The position numbers and the translations under genes were made by a program. Below the pieces are notes generated by a model that did not search any database, had not been told where the DNA came from, and saw only the letters and a list, made by a program, of their open reading frames with translations. A DNA stretch of 64,000 nucleotides from Cordilura impudica (Eukaryota; Arthropoda; Insecta; Diptera; Scathophagidae), in the NCBI GenBank assembly GCA_963682025.1, contig OY821519.1, positions 2,065,501-2,129,500 on the forward strand, given 5' to 3'. Numbering within the stretch: position 1 is the first letter of the stretch; each line of letters begins with the position of its first letter. This document shows positions 1 through 10,390 of the stretch, piece after piece.

Positions 1-800
1 CCGCAGAACTTGCAAATGAGACAGCTGATACTATCGTTCGTCCAGCAGCAACATCGGCTTGTAAACAAGGTGATGCCGATTTGGCTGCAGTCCTTAAGGA
101 AAGTATGAAAAGCCTAATAAGGCCGTCATAAATTCGTAAAATTTGTAATAAGAATCCCCAAAACCCAGTTCAACTTTCTGTGGATGAGGCTTTAGCTCTC
201 CTTCTTGAAAACAGTTTTTCGAAAGAGCAGTATAATGCAATAAGCAACGAAAACAAATTAAGAAACTGTGATATATGTCTACACTATAGTAAAATGAAAG
301 CAGCAAAATTTAAATGCCTACCTCAGGGTATAGCAGCAAATGAGACACTCGCAAAAGTTTCGTTGCAATCTATTTTTATTGCATTGATGCAAAAAGAAGT
401 TTTTCAAGCTGTAATGGAAGCGGAGATGACGGATTTTTAAGGTCCAACTTAATATTAAGCTATGGATTTGATGGAAGCACTGGTCAAGCTCAATTTAAAC
501 CAATATTTAACGAGCCAAGTTCATCAAAAAGCTGTAGTGGCGCTCTTTTAGCTACTACTGTTATTCCCTTAAGGTTGTTGCTATTATCGTGAAAGACAAT
601 TTGGAACAACTGCCGACAACATCTTACAGATTGTGGTGTAAGATTTTGTCCGTCCATTAACCAGAATGGTGTACATAAAGGAAACAAAAGAAGTTGTTTT
701 ATAGGAAGACCTGGACTTCAAAATATAAATTCCCGCTTTGGAAAAAACACTAATATGTGTTGGTGATGGAAAATCTGTTGCATTTAAATTATTAAACTTT
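1..800 (+). pseudogene. Transib (RAG1-related) transposase relic A
   Basis: This is a decayed transposase fragment entering from the left window edge. Frames read on + give a stretch containing VDEALALLLENSFSKEQYN (about 180-440), followed by a motif reading YGFDGSTGQAQFKP near 460-510. Both align by eye with the intact Transib reading frame at 62373 (NEEALALFLDLKLTKHQY and WGCDGSSGQKQYKQ). The DG-S-x-G motif carries the first catalytic aspartate of the Transib/RAG1 DDE core. Stops and frameshifts occur throughout (for example TAA near 129 and near 438), so it is not functional. The sequence differs from relic B at 1600-2970, so it is a separate copy and probably a different subfamily. The family call is firm; the exact ends are not visible. 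Confidence 0.75.
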
Positions 801-837
801 TTCTTTTAACATATAATCTCTGTCTGTCAGTCCGTCT

Positions 838-1245
838 ACCATGGGGCAACCCCATTCCCCCTCATCCAATTGATCTAAAACTTGGCACATAGTCTTGTTG
901 TGACTACAGTCACGCATAGTCACGCACAGTCACGGAGTGATCTAAAACCAATTTCCCCTTATCCGATCGATCTGAAACTAGGTCGATAGACATGCTGTGA
1001 AAAAAGATTAACTTTGATATAGTCATGCAGAGTCACGCATAGACACGACAGTCACGGAGAGATTAAAATCTCACTTCCCCTAATCCGATCGATCTGAAAC
1101 TTTGTCCATAGATTAATTTTAAGATAATCACACACAGTCATGCATAATCACGCCCAATCACGGAGTGATTTAAACCCCATTTGCCATCATCTAATCAATC
1201 TGAAACTAGGTCAATAGACTTGTTGTGATCAAAGATTAATTTTAA
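838..1245. repeat. Tandem repeat, about 115-bp unit, about 3.5 copies
   Basis: Diverged tandem units share the order: AGTCACGCATAGTCACG block, GGAGTGATCTAAA, CCCCTTATCCGATCGATCTG, AAACTAGGTC, then a short AT-rich stretch. Units begin near 905, 1020 and 1130, with a partial unit before 905. The array lies between two Transib relics. No coding potential is apparent. Confidence 0.8.
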
Positions 1246-1365
1246 TTATGAAAGTGAAATATTCCATGTAAAAGAAGAAAACTTAAAGTTTGGACTTAGC
1301 CTCCATCATTGTTGGATTATATTCTTTGAATTTGTATTACATTTAGGCTATAAATGTAAATTACA

Positions 1366-1412
1366 AAACTGGCAGAGTGGATGCGCCCAGAGTAGGTGGC
1401 TTCGAATCCACA
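1366..1412 (+). other. Possible tRNA-derived (SINE-like) A/B box pair
   Basis: TGGCAGAGTGG at 1370-1380 resembles a pol III A box, and GGCTTCGAATCC at 1398-1409 resembles a B box. The spacing is shorter than in a real tRNA and no cloverleaf closes, so this is at best a remnant of a tRNA-derived SINE. Chance similarity is possible. Confidence 0.25.
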
Positions 1413-1599
1413 AATTCATTCAAAAATAATTTTCAGTTATTTATCCTGCCAGTTCAAAATCAATCCAAGTCAATTTGAATTATAATGCTTTGAAACGGCA
1501 AAACGTTTTCAGGAGTTGTATTCCTGGTTGCCAATGACACCCACGATCCATAAAGTACTCATACACTCAAAAGAAATTACAGAAAATACTGCACCTCCA

Positions 1600-2970
1600 A
1601 TGGGGGTTTTTTGGAGAAGCTGCTGAATCGCGACAATAAATATGCAAATTCGATAGATTGCATCTATGTTCAACTCAGATAAAAAATTGCCGAGAAGATT
1701 AAAAATAAAGAACTCATTAAATATACAGCAGAGGAAGCTTTAGCCTTTTATATTGATGGCAGTTACACAAAAAGGGTTTCCGTGGACTTGCAAATTGGCA
1801 CTAAAAAGAGAAATGCAAATATATTTCCCACCTATCCTAATGGACTACAAGTTACTGATCATTTTCGAGATGCGTTTACAAAGCTTTATTGATCACACAG
1901 TGGCCCGAATATTTAATGCCCATTCTCAAAATTTCAAAACACAGAGAGTAATAACATTCTAAAGCTAACTGCCATTTACAAATGGAGTTGCGATGGAAGT
2001 AGTGGCCATGCAACTTATCGTCAAAATTTTAATAATGTTAATGATTGCATGATCGACCAACATATGTTTGCGGTGTACTTGAATCAATCATACTCTGGAA
2101 AAATATGAAACCTTCATCCATTCGTTATTGCAGGCCATTAAGATTACTTTATCAAAGAGAGACAGCAGACTTGATACATGATGAAGTGAACAATTGCAAA
2201 AGCCATATAGCCAAAATACAGCCAACGAAACTTGAAAATTTGAAGTTCATCATCAGTTTCATATAACCATGACAGATAGGAAGGTTTTTAGTGTTGTGGC
2301 AGAATCATCCTCCCAAAAATGTGGAAATTGTGATGTATCACCAAAAAAAATATGACGACCTAAAAATAACGAAAAATTTGCCGGGCAAAGAAAATTTATC
2401 AACTTTACGTGAGTGGACTCGCTTCTTTGAATTTATTCTGTATATCGCACACAGCATTCCAATTCAAAAATGGCAGGTTCGCAGTTGTGATAAGACGAAT
2501 GTTGATTAAAAAAAACTGAGATACAACCAATCTGAGTAAGGAAATGGCTATACCGGTTGATACCCCAATGCCTGGATCAGGCACAACTAATAACGGCAAC
2601 ACCGTCAGAAACTTTTTTCAAAACCAAACTTGGCTGCTGAAATAACTGGTGTAAGTATTCACAAATTTATCGTTTCAGCGTTATTTTCGGCAGAATGGCT
2701 TCTGGATATGAAATCAATACGGATACCTTTCAGCTGTATGCATACCGAACAGCAACTATTTTTGTTGAATTGTATCCATGGTTTTATATGCCCTCGGCTG
2801 TCCATAAAATTTTAATATATGGTACAGATATTATTCAACATGTTTCGCTGCCAATAGGTATGATGCCAGAAGAAGCTCTTCAGGCCAGAAATAAAGACCT
2901 CAGAAAATTTTGCCTCGGAAAAATTTACGTAAAAAAACTGACTAGAGCACTTATATATGAGAATTAAAAA
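1600..2970 (+). pseudogene. Transib (RAG1-related) transposase relic B
   Basis: A degraded copy on +, covering most of the transposase core in order. Seen in shifting frames: TAEEALAFYIDGSYTKR near 1720; KWSCDGSSGHATYRQNFNN near 1980-2035, with the first catalytic Asp; KVFSVVAESSSQKCGNCDVS near 2282-2340, with the CxxC zinc pair seen in Transib and RAG1; and near the C-terminus MPEEALQARNKDLRKF at about 2863-2910. In Transib and RAG1 the third catalytic residue is a Glu in the E-x-x-NK context. Here the codon at that place is CAG (Gln), so the site would be dead even without the many stops and frameshifts. It ends near the stop at 2965 and is followed by an A-rich run. Confidence 0.8.
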
Positions 2971-3349
2971 AAAAATGTTTAGCTTATACGAAAAATTCTT
3001 TTTGTATAAATTTTTATTTATTGTATTTTTATCTACATAAAAAATTTTCCGAATCAAAATATCTCCTACTGTGTCGTTGATTTCTAATACTATTTAAATT
3101 TAAAGTTAATTGCTTCTATATTTTGACCAGTATTTATTATAATTTCTTATTTATTATTAATAATAATTAATTTCTATCTGAAAAATGCATTACACTGTAC
3201 TAAAACAATTTTTTGATTGGTGTAAAAAAGATTCGAGAAATTATTTAAAAATAAATGAATTTATTTCAGTTAAGAATTCGACATCACCCCTTTTTAAATA
3301 AAGTTGTTGATGATAATATAGAAAGATTTGAATATTTTATATAATATAT
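2971..3349. other. AT-rich stretch, no gene seen
   Basis: Very AT-rich sequence with ATATAAT runs just before the inverted-repeat element at 3350. It may be the 3' non-coding part of Transib relic B. Nothing else is recognisable. Confidence 0.5.
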
Positions 3350-3610
3350 TATATCTGTGGTCACAAGCGATAACCGCCTAAGTCGACTTAAGAACGATTT
3401 GAGTTACGTATGCTATCATATTCTACTAAAAACGCTTTATATTTACGTGAAATCCCCATTTCTCTAACACTGTTTATTAAAAAGTTAAAAGTTTATGAAA
3501 ACATTCTGACCTTAGTCGTAATGAAGCCCCATTACATTTATATAAAAAGTTATTTTTCTCAAAAGCATGATTTTCGACTTAGGCGGTTAATGCTTGTGAC
3601 CACAGATATA
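3350..3610. mobile_element. Short inverted-repeat element (MITE), TA target
   Basis: TATCTGTGGTCACAAGC at the left and its reverse complement GCTTGTGACCACAGATA at the right form terminal inverted repeats. The match continues inward through ACCGCCTAAGTCGA / TCGACTTAGGCGGT with a small internal difference. TA lies directly outside both ends (3350-3351 and 3609-3610), as expected for a TA duplication. The body of about 257 bp has no coding capacity. A Tc1/mariner-type non-autonomous element is the simplest reading. Confidence 0.8.
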
Positions 3611-3929
3611 TTGAGAGCCAGAAGAAACCATTAAAACTTCTTCTTGAACGAAAACACCTTTGTCAAGATATTCATTATTTACTTTTGTCATATCATTCAA
3701 CTGTTATTTTACGATTGGTCATGTAAAAATGAAAATTAAATATGGATCCATTATATAGAGATTAGTAACTTCTAGTTAATTTGTCAGAGCGATTTTAATA
3801 TTTTATTTTTTAGAATAATAAACATTTTAATTTTTAATTCTTTCTGCAATCACATACTGACTCAATTGCATTCAATTCTTATTTTAGTTCGATTGATCCT
3901 GCTGAAATTTCACAGAACAAATTCATATG

Positions 3930-3970
3930 TACACACACAAACACACACACTCACTCACACACACACCCAC
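3930..3970. repeat. (CA)n microsatellite
   Basis: Interrupted ACACAC tract with CACT variants. A related ACACATACACTCACTCAC tract lies near 5108-5140. Confidence 0.85.
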
Positions 3971-4462
3971 TCAACCAGTGACAAAAACAACAACAACAAC
4001 AAATTATAACTAAAATTTAGCCTCGTCGACAAACGATGTTAGTGAAAAAGTTTTAGAAAACAGTCAAATACATTCGAATATGCATGCAAATTCCATTCCA
4101 TTTTTTGGTTGGATACACGGGTGAAACACGTTCAAGTTTTGTGAGATGGGAACGAGAGAGTTCCTGGTGGCAAGCAATTTTCACTTGCATGTATAATGCA
4201 ATTTAATATGTTACGCATAAGAACGACCATCTCCGACCCTCACACCCAGAGTTGTATGTAAAAATATATAAAAACTATTTATATCTGAATATCTAATGGA
4301 CGTATCTAACAACCCAATACAACCCTGACTCAGCATCATTGTACAATATTTGAAATTAAGCTCCAGTTGTTTGTGTGTACATTTACTAGTTTTCGGCCTA
4401 CAACTACAATGGTGAGTTGAGGTTTTGCAGAAGCAAAACTTTTCTGCGTGCATGCTTACATA

Positions 4463-4509
4463 GTGTGTGTGTGTGTGTGTGCGTTTTTGTGGGAGTGTGT
4501 GTGTGTGTT
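4463..4509. repeat. (GT)n microsatellite
   Basis: GTGTGT tract interrupted by a GCGTTTTTGTGGGA segment. Confidence 0.9.
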
Positions 4510-5429
4510 TGTTTATGTGAGCATACAAAATAAGAGAATAATGGGTGCGTGTGCAATGTACGTAGACTATTTAGCCACAACTGTAGTAAACCATTGCAAT
4601 ATGCATGCTGCCTTAACCCACCGCCTATCCTCCCCCCCTTCTAATAAAATCCAACTTTTACTCAAAAACTCTTGCATTATGCCTAATACTGGAATAGCAA
4701 TCGTTCTCGCACTCGTCCTCGTGCTCTAACTCCAACACGAGTAATTGTTTGTATATTAAAGTATGTAGGTTTGTTGTAAGTTTCTGGTGGAGGTGTTTTC
4801 TGTTGTCGATGAACCGTTCAAGGCTCAGCTTGGTCTAATAAATGATGGTGCCATTATTTTCGTTATAAACGAAGCCTTTTCAGTTGTCAGGAGGTTTTAT
4901 TTTTCGGGACTGTGTGGGCCTTGGGCAACGTATGTGTGATTTATTTTTAATTGAAATTCTAGAATGCGTGCAAAACTGCACTGGAAAAAAAGTGTTTTTA
5001 CAAACGTTAAGCATATAAGCAGTATTAAAACAATAGAACAAACAGTCCAACAGCCAACGTACAACGACCAACAATGTACGACCATAGGCATAAAATTGAG
5101 GAAACTCACATACACACACATACACTCACTCACTTACACAATAAATACATATACATATAGTATGCGTATACGAAATACGAGATGTTCTCTGCACTCGCCT
5201 TTATTAACCAGAAACAAATATACATTATGACACAGTAGAAAGACCTGGACAGGCGAGTAAATGGCCAAACCGATGGGTGGGAAGGCAATCGGTAAAATAC
5301 AGGCAAAGGAATATTTGTGCGTGTATATTCATCTAAATTTAAATTGCGTTCGTATGTTCTTCATTATGCGTACATATGTATATCTATGTGTGTGAGTAAG
5401 CATCTATGTGTTTTCTAACGATGTTAATG

Positions 5430-5494
5430 CTGAAGCTGATGGTGCTGATGATGATGATGATTATGACGATGACGACGACAACGACAACGACGTT
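5430..5494. repeat. GAT/GAC trinucleotide repeat
   Basis: GATGATGATGATGAT followed by GACGATGACGACGAC and AACGACAACGAC variants. The flanking frame does not support a coding exon. Confidence 0.8.
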
Positions 5495-6211
5495 GGCAAT
5501 TGAAATATTGATGACGATGGTCTTGGTGGCGGCCTAGAATTTTTTACATAACAAAAATGGAATTAATTTTTGTTTTAGGAAATTCAGTTATAGAAACGAA
5601 CTTATGTATGTACGACTACTTCTACTCGTAGTCACATATACTAATGTATGTTTGTCTGTACGAGTATGCATACATGGAGATAAATTAATTATGCGAGTTT
5701 TCCGATGCAACGAATCCTTATTCTAGAGGTCCATGCCATGATTTAACATAGCTGCTCAGCAGCGTTCCCTTATTCTTTTTAAAGTTGGCGAAATTTTGCG
5801 TTAGAATGCAACAGCAAGTTGCAAGAGAGACTATTGATTGGAAATATACATAAGTAAGTAAACTATGTTGGTTTCTTTTTGAAATGCGAAGAGCTGTTCG
5901 TAAGTCTATGCAAATAAAAAAAAAAAAACCTTCAAAACCCTTCTCCAACTGATGTGTCTTTCGAAATCAATAACATTTTATTAAGAATCTTTTCCCGTTT
6001 CATGAATTTGATCCGCCCTTTCGCGGAGTCAAAAGAGTTTTTCCGTGGCCTCGCAAAGTTATAAATAATAAAGAAATGCATACAAAATATTCAAACGTGA
6101 AGCAAAACTATCAGATATAGTATATTATATATTAGGGGTATATAGAAAATTCGATTCTGGCATCAATGCTGCACCCAAAACATTTTCTTAAACCATGCAA
6201 CACTTAGTTAA

Positions 6212-6406
6212 TTATACCCTATACCACAATGTGGTCAGGGTATAGTGACTTTGTGCTGATGTTTGTAACTACCAAAAATATTTGACCTAGACCCATCTTT
6301 TATTATACCGATCGACTCAGAATCACTTTCAGAATCACCTCCTGAGTTGATTTAGCCGTCCGTCTGTCCGTCCGTCTGTCTGTGCGTCCATCTAAACCTT
6401 GTAATC
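6212..6406 (-). repeat. Dispersed repeat family C, copy 1 (first part)
   Basis: It starts with the family end ATACCCTATACCACAATGTGG and continues through GACTTTGTGCTG, TATACCGATCGACTCAGAATC and a GTCCGTCCGTCTG tract. The copy breaks at 6406 where a CACTA-like element is inserted, and resumes at 9807. Family C is recognised by comparison with copies at 16244, 17231, 17852, 26229, 36432, 40434, 50278 and 60690. Confidence 0.9.
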
Positions 6407-6419
6407 TACACTGAGAAAA

Positions 6420-7080
6420 AAAGTGCGCTTTAATATTAAATGTGAACACTTTCAAATTTTATTTAAAGTGCCTCAGTCTAAATGTTCTTAAGCGGAGCAC
6501 AAAAAAAAATAATTTTGTAAAAGTGCTAATTTTAAGTTTTTAAAGTGTTTACTCGAAAGTTAAAGGTTAAAATTTTTGTTTTTAATGTAAAATTCTTAAA
6601 TTTAAAAATGTTTACTTTATTTTATAATGACAAACTTTATATTTTAAAGTAAAATATATTATTTATAAAGTAATCACTTTTAAAATTGTATTAAACGTGA
6701 ATCCATTTAATTTTAAATTTTTAAACTCTAAAAAATAAAACTAAAACGTTTATTTTCAAAGTGTTAACTTTAATATGTAAAGTGTTCAATTTGCAGAAAA
6801 GTGTTAACGTTTATATTTAAAGTGTTCACTTTATAAATCGAAGTGTAACTTTCTAATTTAAATTGTTCACTTTAATATTGAAAGTTTTAGTTTTGATTAA
6901 CTTTAATTTTAAAGTTTTCACTTTGATATATAAAGTGTCAGTTTATAATTAAAAGTGATCACTTTGACATTTAAAGTGTACATTTTGTATTAAAAGTGTT
7001 AACTTTTAAAGTCAAAGTGTCTTTGTTGGAACTAAACGTGAACACTGTAAAACGCAACGTAAAAAATTTTAGTGTTTAAG
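6420..7080. repeat. Left subterminal array of AAAGTG/CACTTT motifs
   Basis: About 650 bp in which AAAGTGTT, CACTTTAA and close variants recur every 15-35 bp in both orientations, separated by T/A-rich spacers. A matching shorter region lies at 9480-9790. In plant CACTA elements such subterminal motifs bind a transposon-encoded protein; that role here is inferred. Confidence 0.7.
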
Positions 7081-7162
7081 TTTATTTTGAAAGTTCGACT
7101 TTAAATTGTACCGTTAAAATAAAAGCATTTGTGTGATTTTTTTAGTGTGAAAAAGATAAAAA

Positions 7163-9088
7163 ATGATCAGTCAGGGTAAAATTATACAAGAAAGTGACTT
7201 GGTGCGAATTCTTGGCAACGATATCCAAATTAATGAGCAGGGTGCTTTAACGTACACGTGTGTTGTTGAAAAATCTACCAACGACAGTTTAAGTGATAAG
7301 ATACGGATCTCATTAATCTGCCGGAGGAGTTTGATCTTGAAACACTTTTTGTTGACCTAAAAAGTAAGTAGAAATACCTAGGCAATATTAACACTTATGC
7401 AATATTATTAATGTTGCTTAGAAGCTGGAATAACTTTTCGAAGCTTAAAATTTTTGTCAAAAGAAGACATTGCGGAAGCAATACAAAATATTGGTCTTCG
7501 AGCGGAGTTTAGAGAAAAGTTGTTTTTCTGGCGCAAGTCAAAGGTAAATATAATATTAATTTTGAAGCTTATTTGCGATGTTACGCACGTACATAGATAC
7601 AATTCTCATTACCATATTACTACGTTTATAATTTACCAAGCTGATTTTTTCAGATTGGAATAGAAGACGAAACGCTAGAAAAAAGCCGTCACAACGATTC
7701 ACCTTGTTCTTCAAATAATTCAATAAGAAGCGCATTTGGATCACAGTTTTGTATTAAATTTAATGGTACACTGCATTGCAGCCCCTTTCAACATTTTTAA
7801 GGAATAACTCAACCGGAAAACAACTTATTCAATATTATGAGGAGAGGGCATGTTTTACGAATAAGCAACACGATGACCTCATTAAAATAATTTTAGAAGA
7901 TGTCATGTTAACAAAGGCAAAGCTTAGACCGGAACACTTTTCTAGTATTGTGGAAGAAATAATTGGTTTATTTCCCAAAAAAAAAAAGAGTCCCAGGTAT
8001 TATTAAAAACGATATATAAAGAGAACATATTATAAACTGATTTCTTACAGGATTATTACTGCATTCCTCGTCAAAGAAAAAAAAACCCCATCAGGCAAGC
8101 TCTATTCCAAATATTTTAACTTAAGGGCAAAGACTAAAAAGAGTAGTCCACCTGCGGAAAGTTCCCTTTTGAGTGAATTACGTGAGCCATTAGTGGAAGA
8201 AAATTTTGAAGTTGTTGAAACGCTGTCGTTACGTTTCAATCATTTGATGAGACTTTCAAAGTACATTTCGTTTTAGGCCTTGTAGTGGGAGATAATTTAA
8301 GTGTAAATAGTATATTGGGTTTTGTGCAATCTTTTAAGGCCAAGCGTTACTGTCGAGCATGTAGAACTACTAAAGATCAAATTAAAATTGATGTTCCAGA
8401 AAACGAACAACTGCAACAACAATAAATTTCAAGACACAGGTCTCAAAACAGTTTGTATTTTTAATGAGTTAAGAAGCTTTCACGTAACAAATAACATTTG
8501 CTTTGACATTATGCATGATGTTTTAAAAGGGATATGCGTATATGATATTTGCAACATAATCTTGGGTTTAGTAAATGACAAAATTATTTCATTAGACATT
8601 ATTAACAGCAGAAAAAAAATTTTTCAGTTTGGAGATATTGAAATAGGAAATATTTCGAAGCCTCTGCTTATGGACCGACTTCAATCATAAAAATGACAGC
8701 TAGTGAGGTTTTGTGCTTTACAAATTTTCTTCCACTTATAATAGGAGATTTAATTTCACCGGATGTGAAGCATTGGAAAGTATTGGTATTGCTAATAGAA
8801 ATAGAAGATTTATTATTTGATTCTAGTTTTTCTACTTTCGATTTAGATAAGTAGCAAAATTTAATTAAAACACATCATCAATTGTATATTCTTTACGATG
8901 ATCTGAAAACTAAGCATAATTTTTTGGTGCACTACCCCCGCGCAATTGAGAAATGTGGTCCTCTTAAGTTTGTCTGGGCGATGCGTTTCGAGGCAAAACA
9001 AAAAGATGCAAAAATATATTTTAATAATATAATATCTCGATTAAATCCTGCTTATACAGCGGCTATGAAAAGTTCTTTTTGGTTTTAA
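7163..9088 (+). pseudogene. CACTA-associated transposase gene, decayed, with SAM-like region
   Basis: Start ATG at 7163. The first exon encodes MISQGKIIQESDLVRILG, then shifts frame near 7300 and continues as NLPEEFDLETLFVDLK to a GTAAGT donor at 7364. Introns at 7364-7421 and 7544-7653 have GT-AG ends and fly-like lengths (58 and 110 bp). The next exon, GITFRSLKFLSKEDIAEAI and following, resembles a SAM domain. Further on come LIQYYEERACFTNKQHDDL (near 7815), GDNLSVNSILGF and YCRACR (8270-8372), CFDIMHDVLKGIC (8500-8535), and HNFLVHYPRAIEKCGPLKF plus MRFEAKQKD (8918-9010). This order matches a protein family common in insect genomes and linked to transposons. Several stops and frameshifts make it a pseudogene. 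The 3' end is uncertain. Confidence 0.7.
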
Positions 9089-9479
9089 AATTTTTTACAA
9101 AAGTATTAAAATGGGTTTCCGCATCCTTTCAACACTGAGACATTTATTACAAAAGACTTAACAAAAGAAGACAATTTTCCTCTAATATTGAACTTTGAAA
9201 ATATTAACTATCAATCTGTTTGTGTTTGGACTATAATACATTATAAAGGAATCGAGTATAAACAAAATTATTTTTTAGCATTACTGAATGAAATAAATTG
9301 TTGTATCTATAAAATCAAACTTTTTATTTACGAAAATTAAATTACGATTTATTTTATAAATTCTTATTTTATTTAATGAGTTATTAATGAGTTATAAATA
9401 AGTTATTTCATATATATAAAAAAAATTTTAATTTAAATTTGTTTCAATAAAAAAAAATGTGGATTAAAAACAATTAAAA

Positions 9480-9790
9480 TAATGTGTTTTCTTTAAAGTT
9501 TATTGTGAACACTTTTAAATCGCATTTGAAAATGTGTTAACTTTTAATTTTAATACAAACATTTTTAAATTAGGTTAAAATTGTGAGCTTTAAAATCAAA
9601 CACATTGTATTCGAAAACGCGCATATTAAAATGTAAAGTTTTCACTTTAATATTCAAAGTGTTAACATTAATAATTTATATTTTAAAGTCTAAACTTTAA
9701 AATTAAATATTTTTCAATACGGCTGGTTATCATACATGAAAATTTTTAGTTTTAAAGTCCCTTGCACTGTATTTAAAGTGAGTTTAAAGT
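9480..9790. repeat. Right subterminal array of AAAGTG/CACTTT motifs
   Basis: The motif set of 6420-7080 recurs here (AAAGTTT, CACTTTAAT, AAAGTGTT) up to the right end of the CACTA-like element. Confidence 0.65.
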
Positions 9791-9806
9791 GTTTCTTTTC
9801 TGAGTG

Positions 9807-10390
9807 TAACTACAGGTCGCAAATATGAACATATTTTGATGAAATTTGGTGCATTGGCTTTATCGGCCATAGCATGAACGCTATTGAAGTTGGTAAAAAT
9901 CAGTGCATGTTCAGACCTAGACCCTATACAAATTACCCCTATTAAATCGACTTAAAATGTCTTAATCTCCAAATTATTTTATAGATCTCGGTTAAATTGG
10001 GTTTGTGTGTGTTTATTACTCCCACTAATCAATAGTCCAAAAATAAACTCTATAGGACAATTATTAGTCATAGCCCCCATATAAAGCTGCTTCCCGATAT
10101 TTACTTAAATCTACCAAAAAACAAAAATATTGCACAGATTTTTCTCAAATTTGGTTTGTATAAGTTTTTGAAAAAAAATAAGTGACCTTACTAAATATGG
10201 TCCGGATCGGTCTATATTTCGACCTAGTCTCCATATGAATATAGCATCAGATATGAAAATAATTGATAAAAATTCCACTCAAATTTGTTTAATCCTTATC
10301 TTCTATATCTAATTAGTTGAAACACGGAGATAGGGTCTCTAAACGCAAGGTATAGTCGGTCTAGGTCGACTATAATTTTCCTACTTGTTT
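9807..10390 (-). repeat. Dispersed repeat family C, copy 1 (second part)
   Basis: It continues directly from 6406 after the inserted CACTA element: ACAGGTCGCAAATATGAAC, then TCGGCCATAGCATGAACGC, AAATTGGGTTTGTGTG, GCTGCTTCCCGATATT. It ends in an imperfect copy of the family palindrome (GTCGGTCTAGGTCGAC) and ACTTGTTT. Confidence 0.9.

Larger units (their letters stand above)
3611..6211. other. Microsatellite-rich DNA without recognisable genes
   Basis: No transposon protein or host exon could be supported. The stretch holds CA, GT and trinucleotide microsatellites (listed separately) and otherwise looks like ordinary single-copy fly intergenic or intronic DNA with ACATATGTA-type words. Open frames here follow the simple repeats. 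Confidence 0.5.
6409..9806 (+). mobile_element. CACTA/EnSpm-like DNA transposon, 3.4 kb
   Basis: The ends are CACTGAGAAAAAAAGTG (from 6409) and the inverse of CACTCAGAAAAGAAACAC (ending 9806). TA lies directly outside both (6407-6408 and 9807-9808). Removing the element and one TA restores the family-C sequence CTTGTAATCTAACTACAGG, matching other copies (CTTGTAATCAAACTGCAGG), so the borders are exact. CACT-type ends, 2-3 bp duplications and repeated subterminal motifs fit the CACTA superfamily. It carries a decayed multi-exon gene (7163-9088). The superfamily is inferred from ends and protein resemblance. Confidence 0.8.

Noticed and set aside
4211..4729. Overlapping frames with HTHTL or VCVCV runs
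   Set aside because: Translations of CA/GT microsatellites.
5430..5494. Asp/Asn-rich coding exon from GAT/GAC repeats
   Set aside because: Flanking frame closes quickly and nothing conserved surrounds it.
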